From CAYYUA01 sp964542585 (GTDB lineage: Bacteria > Bacteroidota > Bacteroidia > CAILMK01 > CAYYUA01), in contig CAZIUI010000012.1 of assembly GCA_964542585.1 (NCBI GenBank), positions 22,551 through 86,550 of the forward strand: a DNA stretch of 64,000 nt, written 5' to 3'. The notes below the pieces were generated by a model, which saw nothing but the letters and a program-made list of their open reading frames with translations, did no database searches and had not been told where the DNA came from. The position numbers and the translations under genes were made by a program. Position 1 is the stretch's first letter, and each line of letters opens with the position of its first letter. Of this stretch, positions 7,766-15,600 are shown piece by piece.

Positions 7766-8878
7766 ATGATAGGCCACCTTTTTACGGATTACATACCCGA
7801 AGAACAGCGACCTGAAAAACAATTTGAGGATCTGTTAAATTTATTCAATCAAATAATGATGCATACCGCTGGGGATGTGGATGAGGCCCTGGAATGGATG
7901 CAGCGTTTAGATGAGCGGTATAATTTCACAAGTGAAGACTATACCCTGGATGATTTCATAGAGGATTTAAAGGAGAAAGGTTACATCGCTGAAGAAGGAG
8001 ATGGAAATGGGAGTGCAGGCGGCTACTCTATGACCGCCAAAAGCGAGCAAACGATTCGGCAGCAATCCTTAGAAGAAATCTTTGGGAAAATGCGAAAATC
8101 CGGTAAGGGTAACCATAACACGCCTAACCCCGGGATGGGAGATGAAGCCACGACTGACCGCCGTGATTTTCAGTTCGGGGATACACCTGAGAATATTGCT
8201 ATGACGGATTCCATAAGAAATGCTCAGGTTAACAATGGTATTGGGGACTTCATGCTGACGGAGAATGACCTGGAGGTTAATGAGAAAAAAGCTAAGGCGC
8301 AAATGTCCACGGTCTTAATGATTGACATCTCCCACTCTATGATCCTTTATGGAGAAGACCGGATTACCCCTGCCAAGAAAACCGCCATGGCTCTTGCCGA
8401 GATGATCACCCAAAAGTATCCCAAAGACACATTGGACATCATCGTTTTTGGGAACGATGCCTGGCAGGTAAAAATTAAAGACCTTCCTTATCTCCAAGTG
8501 GGGCCATACCATACGAATACCATAGCTGGTCTTGAGCTAGCCATGGATTTATTAAGAAGAAAGAAGAATGCCAACAAACAAATCTTCATGATAACGGATG
8601 GAAAGCCCACTTGTATGAAAGTAGGAATGAAATACTACCAAAACAGTTTCGGCCTTGATAAACAGATTCTTAATAAAACATTGAATTTATCCTCACAGTG
8701 CAGGAGGCAGGACATCCTTATAAATACCTTTATGGTGGCTTCTGACCCCTTCCTGCAACAATTCGTGAAAGAATTCACCGAAGCTAATAATGGCAAAGCC
8801 TTTTACACAAGCCTTGATGGGCTTGGTGAATACATTTTTGAAGATTACGAACGCAACCGGAATAAACGCGTTAGATAG
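7766..8878 (+). CDS. VWA-domain protein, partner of the MoxR-type ATPase
   Basis: Cytoplasmic protein of 370 residues. The N-terminal 150 residues are acidic and helical with Gly/Asn-rich linkers. The C-terminal half is a von Willebrand factor A domain, with MIDAS residues Asp187-x-Ser189-x-Ser191 (DISHS), a later Thr in the 'T.iaGl' region and the ITDGKPT motif. No signal peptide or membrane helix is seen. It precedes a MoxR/magnesium-chelatase-like AAA+ gene by 44 bases. Such pairs act like the ChlI/ChlD chelatase or RavA/ViaA systems, in which the VWA protein binds the substrate or metal and the ATPase remodels it. No other chelatase or cobalamin gene is nearby, so the substrate cannot be inferred. 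Confidence 0.85.
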   Translation: MIGHLFTDYIPEEQRPEKQFEDLLNLFNQIMMHTAGDVDEALEWMQRLDERYNFTSEDYTLDDFIEDLKEKGYIAEEGDGNGSAGGYSMTAKSEQTIRQQSLEEIFGKMRKSGKGNHNTPNPGMGDEATTDRRDFQFGDTPENIAMTDSIRNAQVNNGIGDFMLTENDLEVNEKKAKAQMSTVLMIDISHSMILYGEDRITPAKKTAMALAEMITQKYPKDTLDIIVFGNDAWQVKIKDLPYLQVGPYHTNTIAGLELAMDLLRRKKNANKQIFMITDGKPTCMKVGMKYYQNSFGLDKQILNKTLNLSSQCRRQDILINTFMVASDPFLQQFVKEFTEANNGKAFYTSLDGLGEYIFEDYERNRNKRVR

Positions 8879-8922
8879 CCATTTGAATCACAACTAAAAG
8901 TATTTAAAACGTTTCCTTATTC

Positions 8923-10449
8923 ATGACACAGCAACACCTACAAGCAATGGATAAAATCCAGACCCTAAGGGACCTCAAATCTTACGGTTACCAACCAAAG
9001 CCCATAAAGCAGGAACTTCGTGATAACCTTATAGATAACTTAAAAAAGGATCAAGATCCTTTCCGGGGAGTTTTAGGTTTTGAAAAAACGGTGATACCGG
9101 ATATCCAAAGAGCTGTACTATCGAATCACAACATGATTCTTCTAGGGCTTCGTGGCCAAGCTAAAACCCGGATTGCCCGGCTCTTAGTCAATCTTTTAGA
9201 TGAATATATCCCCGTAGTTAGCGGCTCCGAACTAAATGATGATCCCCTCGCGCCTTTATCTAAGTTTGCCAAAGATGAGATAGCAGAGAAAGGTGATGAC
9301 GCTCCGGTTGACTGGATCCACCGGGATGATCGATTTACAGAAAAACTAGCCACGCCAGACGTAACGGTTGCAGACCTCATAGGGGATGTAGACCCGATCA
9401 AAGCGGCTTCTATGAAGCTTCCCTATTCTGATGAGCGGGTTATTCACTATGGACTGGTTCCTAGATCCAACCGTGGCTTATTCGTAATTAACGAACTACC
9501 CGACCTCCAGGCCAGAATCCAGGTCGCCCTTTTTAATATTCTTCAGGAAGGTGATATCCAAATTCGAGGATTTAAACTACGTTTACCGCTTGATACGCAA
9601 TTCATTTTTACCGCCAACCCGGAGGATTACACCAATCGCGGAACCATTGTAACTCCACTGAAAGACCGGATCGACAGCCAGATCCTGACGCATTACCCCA
9701 AAACCCTTGACATTGCAAAACAAATCACTAAGCAAGAAGCTCGCGTACATCAGGGCCAAGAAGAGCTGGTAGAAATGGATCCCATGGCTGAAGATCTTAT
9801 TGAGCAAATAGCTTTTGAGGCTCGCAATAGTGAATATGTAGACGAGCAGAGTGGGGTTTCCGCAAGGCTTACCATCTCCGGATATGAAAACCTCATGAGT
9901 TCAGTAGAGCGCCGGTCGCTTGTCAATAAGGAGGAAAAGGGCTACGTGAGAATAGCTGATTTTGTAGGACTTATCCCCTCCATTACAGGGAAAATAGAGC
10001 TTGTTTACGAAGGCGAACAAGAGGGTCCGGCCAATGTAGCCCATATGCTTATTGGTAAGGCCATTCGTGAGCAATTTGTAAACTATTTCCCGGATCCAAA
10101 ACAGATTGATAATAAATCAGAGGGGAATCCCTATCAATCCATTACCCAGTGGTTTAGTAAAGGAGAAATGGTAGAACTTTTCCATGACATGACCGAGCAG
10201 ACTTACGAGGAAAAGCTAAAAACTGTCACAGGACTAGAGGCACTTGTAGATAAACATCATCCAAGTGTCTCCAGGGCTAAGAAGCTTTTACTCATGGAAT
10301 TCGTCCTTCATGGATTAGCTGAATATTCGATGTTGAGCAAGCACAATATCGAGGAAGGACAGACCTTCCGCGATCTGTTGAGTGGTATGATGAATTTTGG
10401 AAATGATGATGAGAATTTCGAGGGGGAAGAAGGTGGGCGTTTTTTATAA
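8923..10449 (+). CDS. MoxR/magnesium-chelatase-like AAA+ ATPase
   Basis: 508-residue AAA+ protein. The P-loop is GLRGQAKT at residues 75-82, which has Ala where the usual GxxGxGKT has Gly. The Walker B region is about 187-196 (LFVINELPDL, with Asn-Glu rather than Asp-Glu). Downstream are the helix-2 insert (NILQEGDIQIRGF), the sensor 1 block FIFTANPEDYTNRG and an arginine-finger-type stretch PLKDRIDSQI. These fit the chelatase clade that includes MoxR and RavA. The preceding VWA protein is its likely cofactor. A strong terminator at 10478-10510 closes the gene run that begins with secA. Role: ATP-driven remodelling or metal insertion on an unknown client. Confidence 0.88.
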   Translation: MTQQHLQAMDKIQTLRDLKSYGYQPKPIKQELRDNLIDNLKKDQDPFRGVLGFEKTVIPDIQRAVLSNHNMILLGLRGQAKTRIARLLVNLLDEYIPVVSGSELNDDPLAPLSKFAKDEIAEKGDDAPVDWIHRDDRFTEKLATPDVTVADLIGDVDPIKAASMKLPYSDERVIHYGLVPRSNRGLFVINELPDLQARIQVALFNILQEGDIQIRGFKLRLPLDTQFIFTANPEDYTNRGTIVTPLKDRIDSQILTHYPKTLDIAKQITKQEARVHQGQEELVEMDPMAEDLIEQIAFEARNSEYVDEQSGVSARLTISGYENLMSSVERRSLVNKEEKGYVRIADFVGLIPSITGKIELVYEGEQEGPANVAHMLIGKAIREQFVNYFPDPKQIDNKSEGNPYQSITQWFSKGEMVELFHDMTEQTYEEKLKTVTGLEALVDKHHPSVSRAKKLLLMEFVLHGLAEYSMLSKHNIEEGQTFRDLLSGMMNFGNDDENFEGEEGGRFL

Positions 10450-10477
10450 CCTTACTTGATTAATCCTGATTTTGATA

Positions 10478-10510
10478 AAACCCAAGGTCCGATTGGCCTT
10501 GGGTTTTTTT
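10478..10510 (+). terminator. Rho-independent terminator closing the secA-to-MoxR run
   Basis: Stem AACCCAAGGTC / GGCCTTGGGTT (11 bp, one G-U pair) with a short CGATT-type loop, followed by seven or more T. It begins about 30 bases after the MoxR-type gene stop. Confidence 0.92.
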
Positions 10511-10512
10511 AT

Positions 10513-10540
10513 TTTGGGCAATGTCTGTTTCTTACTTTTG
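10513..10540 (+). promoter_or_regulatory. Candidate Bacteroidota promoter for the GWxTD gene
   Basis: TTTG at 10513-10516 and TACTTTTG at 10533-10540 are separated by 16 bases, slightly tighter than the usual 17-21. The pair lies just after the terminator and 78 bases before the next ATG, where a promoter is needed. Confidence 0.5.
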
Positions 10541-10618
10541 TCGAGCTGATAGTAGCGGTATGGCTTACAAGCTGATATGCTTTAATTTCAGCGCTTTCTG
10601 CACTCAAGAAAGTTCTAC

Positions 10619-11884
10619 ATGAAGAATCCGGTTACTTGGTATTTAATAGGGCTTTTAATATTATTAACCTTTTTGATAGGTTGCCAAAGCCCAAAATACT
10701 TGAGCAATCAAAATCTGGAGTCCTTGTACAATCCATCTGGTAACCAACTTGCGCCGAAACTTCACATTTTCCACAAAACCCCTAATAAGCCTCAACTATT
10801 TGCAAAGGTTCCCTTGCGTCAGTTAAGGTATGAGAGTGAAGGAGCGGGTTCCAATACTCGTTTTAAAGTTTCTTACCGCATTTATAAAAATTATGAATAC
10901 CGTACCCTTTTTGACAGTGGAAGCCGGTCCTTTTGGCTTTCCAAAAAGCAAATGCTCAAGCAAGATCACACTCAAACCGTGCAGTTTGATATCCCAAAAG
11001 CTGATCAATATTACCTTGTAGAAGCCGAAGTGCAAGATCTTGTTGCAGATCAAAAAGCCCGAACTTTCATTTATTATCGACCCTATGAAAAAGCGTATGA
11101 TCAGCGATTCCTTCTCCGCCACGCTTCAAATGAGGAGCTTCACACAGCAAATTTCATAAGCTGTGGACAGCCCCTGACGATTAAGACGGCTTCCGCTACG
11201 GACTCCTTGATTATAAAAAGGTACCCCTCTGATCAGTTTAACTCCGCTGCGCCGCCTTTTAAAGAGAATCTAACAAATCGCGAATTGTCAGGTATTTCAT
11301 CTGACTCTTCATTTAAGGTTGCCACAGATCAGGTTATACGGCTTGAAAACAAAGGTTTTTTTAGCATTCAAGGCCGTAGTAATGCCGCTACCATTGCCCT
11401 CCGCGTTGTCAATTCTCACTTCCCAAAGCTTAAAAGACCTGAACAGCTCAGGAGTAGCATCCGGTATTTAACGAACAGTAGCAATTTTAAAGACTTGAAT
11501 GCGAAAGAACCTAAGCCTGCCGTTGATCAATTCTGGTTAAATAAGGCTGATAACAACACTGCCAAAGCAAAGGAAATGATTCAGCATTATTATCGTAGGG
11601 TGCAGAAAAGCAACACTTATTTTACAAATTACAAAAAAGGTTGGAAGACGGACCGGGGTATGATTTATATCGTTTTTGGTAAGCCTTACATTGTTTACAG
11701 AACCAATCAGCAAGAGGTATGGATTTATGCTAACCGTACTTCAATGCCTAACCTTGAGTTCCGTTTTGAGCGGAAACAGGATCCGCTTGCTCCGGTATAT
11801 TTTAACCTTAAGCGTTCTCGTTACTATAAGGAGCCTTTCTACAAAAGCATTGAACGTTTGCGCGAATCGAATGATAAACCGTAA
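10619..11884 (+). CDS. GWxTD-domain lipoprotein
   Basis: 421-residue envelope protein. It starts with a lipoprotein signal peptide whose lipobox is LIGC (Cys22). The middle is beta-rich without a clear motif. The C-terminal quarter holds the GWxTD domain: 'FWLNK' near 305, then GWKTDRGMIYIVFGKP beginning at Gly341 and a 'eVWIYAN' strand. The domain is common in Bacteroidota and some Acidobacteriota, and its molecular function is not established. The gene stands alone, with its own candidate promoter and a poorly coding region behind it. Confidence 0.85.
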   Translation: MKNPVTWYLIGLLILLTFLIGCQSPKYLSNQNLESLYNPSGNQLAPKLHIFHKTPNKPQLFAKVPLRQLRYESEGAGSNTRFKVSYRIYKNYEYRTLFDSGSRSFWLSKKQMLKQDHTQTVQFDIPKADQYYLVEAEVQDLVADQKARTFIYYRPYEKAYDQRFLLRHASNEELHTANFISCGQPLTIKTASATDSLIIKRYPSDQFNSAAPPFKENLTNRELSGISSDSSFKVATDQVIRLENKGFFSIQGRSNAATIALRVVNSHFPKLKRPEQLRSSIRYLTNSSNFKDLNAKEPKPAVDQFWLNKADNNTAKAKEMIQHYYRRVQKSNTYFTNYKKGWKTDRGMIYIVFGKPYIVYRTNQQEVWIYANRTSMPNLEFRFERKQDPLAPVYFNLKRSRYYKEPFYKSIERLRESNDKP

Positions 11885-12086
11885 GCCTCAACAAAAGCTT
11901 GTTCCAGGATAAATAACCTGCCTCGCCTTATTCGGCTTATACTAGTGATGGGCCGAGTAGGAGTTTTGCATTCCTGTGATCCACCATTTGAAATAGTGAA
12001 AGGTAATTTTAGAAGCCTGAGGGATAACCGTAATACTAAAAAGGGGGAATTAGGTTAAAAGCGCCCGGCAAAGTGATAAAAATAGA
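11885..12086. other. Intergenic segment with no recognisable gene
   Basis: It lies between the GWxTD gene and the candidate structured RNA. A 36-codon open frame from an ATG at 11948 exists, but it has no recognisable motif, start context or neighbour logic. No convincing terminator for the GWxTD gene is visible here; the first strong hairpin downstream is the one at 12167-12190. Confidence 0.4.
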
Positions 12087-12195
12087 AGAGCCTTAAGACT
12101 CACCAAGCGCACCTTCAGAAAGGCAAAACGGATCCGTAATGTCGTGTTTTCATAGGCTCTGTTTCCAAGGCCACCCATCTATATGGCCTTATTTT
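12087..12195 (+). ncRNA. Candidate structured small RNA with its own terminator-like hairpin
   Basis: AGAGCCT at 12087-12093 is matched by AGGCTCT at 12154-12160, closing a domain that contains a small CCTT/AAGG hairpin near 12112-12123 and a CGGATCCG palindrome near 12129. It is followed by a 7-bp hairpin (AAGGCCA 12167-12173 / TGGCCTT 12184-12190) and ATTTTC. The order, closed multi-hairpin domain then terminator-like hairpin, is that of a small RNA or an RNA leader. No known family (SRP RNA, 6S, tmRNA, common riboswitch) is recognised. No promoter was pinned down and the strand is inferred from the T-rich end. Confidence 0.25.
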
Positions 12196-12221
12196 CATTC
12201 TGAGGGAATTTTAAAAGGATA

Positions 12222-12569
12222 TGTTATCCAACATTAGCATCGGACAGCAGGCCTTACAATCACCTTTATCTTTAGTAAAAAAACACCCCATTACTGCTAT
12301 AGTTACCAGGGTTATCTACAATCGACTTTATCAAGATAGGACCATCTTATTAGATCAAGTAAAAAGCCTAGGTTTGTAGGGTTATATTCCCGATGCAAAA
12401 ATTCTAAACCAAGCTGGCGCTTACAACTCAGGGGCAGGCCTTTGGGCTTGCAGCGCTTTTTGTGAAAGAAAACAAGCAAAAACAAACCTACTATGATTTA
12501 CCATTCGAGAAACTAAATTTAAGCACCAGTGCCTCCTCAAAGACCGATCAATCTGAACCAACGCAGTAA
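12222..12569 (+). pseudogene. Possible decayed gene with in-frame stop and frameshift
   Basis: An ATG at 12222 opens 52 codons ending in LLDQVKSLGL and a TAG. The same frame then continues as GYIPDAKILNQAGAYNSG, after which the coding-like signal moves to another frame that reads QGQAFGLAALFVKENKQKQT and then YYDLPFEKLNLS, ending at a TAA at 12567-12569. Both halves have plausible protein composition, so one stop plus one frameshift would join them. The family is not recognised, and chance cannot be excluded. Confidence 0.3.
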
Positions 12570-12621
12570 TCCTTGATAATTTTTCCTGGAAAAGCTGGTA
12601 AGCACCTTTAAAGCTATAGAA

Positions 12622-15600
12622 TTACCGTATCAAGGTTAACTTTCCTTTCTTAGCAAACGATTCACCTTGTTTGCTTAACGCATTTAACTTAAAGATAAAT
12701 GTGCCTTGGGAAAGTGTCTTGCCACTAGCATCGGTTCCATCCCAGCCTTGGGTAGGATCATCCGTTTTAAAAACCCGTTCCCCCCATCGATTGAAAATAG
12801 CAAGTTCAAACTTAGCAAAGCCCTCACCATCCAGATTGCTTAAGGCTTTTCCTTCAACCTTAAATTCATCATTAAGGCCATCATTATTAGGGGTGAAAGC
12901 ATTCGGCACATAGACTTTTGCGTGTTGGATAACTGAGGATTCATTTGATACGGAAACAGCACCCCTGGATTGATGAGCTTTAACTCGGTAAATAAGGGCA
13001 GTGTCGGAAACCTGGTGACTTGCCTTATCGCTGTATGAAGTTTTGTCTCCCGTAACGGTTTCAATGGTACGAAAATCCTGCCTTTTCCCTTGTTTTAATT
13101 GGATTTCATAAGAGGCAATTTGCTTTTGCCATTGAGCACCGGATTCCCAAACTAGTTCAATACCATCTTCTTGAGATTTTGCACTTAACAATGTAGAACT
13201 GCTTAACCCCGCTTCGGGAGAAGGTTCCTGACAATGATTCAATGCACTGATTCGATATTGGTAGTGGGCATCATTAACGGATACTGAGGAATCCACCCAG
13301 TTGTTGCCCTTTATGCCATCACCAACCTTTTGCCAGTTTGCATTACCCTTTGATTTACGTTGAATGGAATAAGAACTCGGTTCCCAATTGGTGGGGTGAT
13401 TCCAAGTGGTATTCAGTGCACCATTTTGGACTGTGGTACTTAGCATTGGTCGCTTGTATTCAGGCCGCTTGTATTTGGGACTTTTTACAGCATGATTACT
13501 CCATGCTTTAAATGCTGAACCAGGATGGAGGGCTACTACCTGGTAATGGTAATCCCCCCTGCAGAGGCCCTCATTTCTATAAGACGTTTGGTTACCTGGA
13601 ACGGTATCGATTGCTTTAAAGTCTCCTCCTTCCGGAGCAGCCTGAATCTCATACGCCTTGACCTTTGCCCAGCCTTTATACCCAGTCCACGACAGGCTGT
13701 TGGTAAATAACGCATGGCTTTCTACCTGAATACTTGAAGGACTGTGCAATTCGGATGTATCCGAGGTACGACCGCATTGACCTTCAACCATTAGGCGATA
13801 GCCTTTATGACTTTCGTTAGGTTTAAAGGTTAGAGTGGTTTGACCGCTTTCCTCAATAGTATTGATAGTACGGAAAGCATTTTCCTCTTTTTGCTGAGCT
13901 AATACCTTGTATTGCTCAAAAGCTTCTTGCTGACTTGCTTCCCAGTGAATATTCAGTTTTTCTTGATCTCCCCTGATGGCTTTCTGGTGAGTGACAAATT
14001 GGAGGTTAGGAGCATTACTTACTGTGTCCATTATAGCTATAAATTCATCTTTTTTAAGGCTATTGCTACAACCTTTTTCATTAGTAACAGCTAACTGAAC
14101 ATTGTAAGCACCCGTTTCTTCATAAGTCAAGCCCTGAAGATTTTGCTTTTGGATGGTATCTATTTCATCAGGACGTTCCAGCTTCCATTGATATTCAGGT
14201 ATAGCATGGCCTTTCCCATTTACCTTGCTTTTGAGGTTAAAGGTGGTTCCCGGGCAGATACCTTCTCTGCTAAGCTGAAAATCAACCTCGGGGTAGCTAT
14301 AACTTTTAATGGTATCGGTATGATGAATGGTGTCAAAACAACCATCTGAAGTTTCAGCTATCATTTTCACATCATGAGCGCCTTGTTTAAAAGAATGGCT
14401 GATGGTATCCTGAAAACCTTTCCTGGTAAAAGTTACCGAAGTGTCACTAAAAGTCCAGTGGGTTTTTACGGCTTTTTCAGCGTTGTTACGAAAATTGACA
14501 TCTACCGGATGACAGCCATTTGAGGTATCCAGGCTGTAGCTCGCTTCCGGCTTAGCATAAACAGTTATTGGTTGATCCAACTCACTTACAGCGTAGCAAC
14601 CGGATTGGTCTTTAGCTAGAACAAAAGGCTTGAAATTTTTTTTCCGGGCAGCTTTTTCAGCTTGGTAAACGTGGTCCAAATCAGGTGCCGTATCAATGTT
14701 TGACTTATCTCCATAGCTAGCAAAAGCCTGCTGGTAGTTTTTACCGGTGATATCAAAATCAACCTTTAACGGCTCGCAACCTTCTTTTTTATTGACTTTA
14801 AAGTCAATGACCGGTCCTACTATCGTTACAAAATTTTCCTTTTTTATTATTTTTTGGCACCCATTTTCTGAAATGGCTCTCATTTGAACATCAAAACCTG
14901 AGGAAGAATCTCCTGAATTTTCTTTATAAACTTTGGTAATAGCTTCCTTGGAGGTTTGTTTTTTATGACCATCTCCAAAATCCCATCGGTAACGATCCAC
15001 ATTTGGACTGCTATTGGCAGTAAAATCTACGATTGCCTGGGCACAATGCTGAAAGGTATCTGTACTGGAAAAGTCAGCGAAAACACGTTCCACATAGGTT
15101 TTATGCGTTTGGGTATCCTTGCATTGGTTACTGTCAATAACCGTTAGGCTTATGTTGTAGTAACCTGAATCTTTGAAATTAAACTTCTGATTCTCTTGAT
15201 GCTTAGATTTTTTCATAAAAGCATCCCCATCCTTTGAGTCCCATGTAAAATTAGCGGGTGCCTGGGTGGTATAGCTATTGTTAGTGAGCGAAACAGTTTT
15301 ACCGTAACAAACTTGTTTGGGCATTTGAAAATCTGCGTTTACCCCTACTTCTAGCAGATTTTCTGATTTAAAACGGTCTGTACAGCCTTTGGGGCCTGTA
15401 ATTTCTAGGCCTACCCCATAGGTACCATACTTATCAATTGAGGCATCCGCTTTAAAAGCTTTTTGCTTTTTCAGGTCAAAATTGCTGGTATCTAAGCGAT
15501 ACCAACGTGTTTGCCGTTTCCCACCGGTAGGGCTAGGATGAGTCCAACTGGTATCAAGCATTGCGGAAACCTTACCCTTATAAGGTACGCAATGATCCTG

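Noticed and set aside
11948..12058. 36-codon plus-strand frame after the GWxTD gene
   Set aside because: No motif, no plausible promoter, and length within chance for this composition.
12571..12635. 8-bp inverted repeat CCTTGATA / TATCAAGG around the adhesin stop
   Set aside because: The 49-base loop is too long for a terminator and there is no T-run; probably chance.
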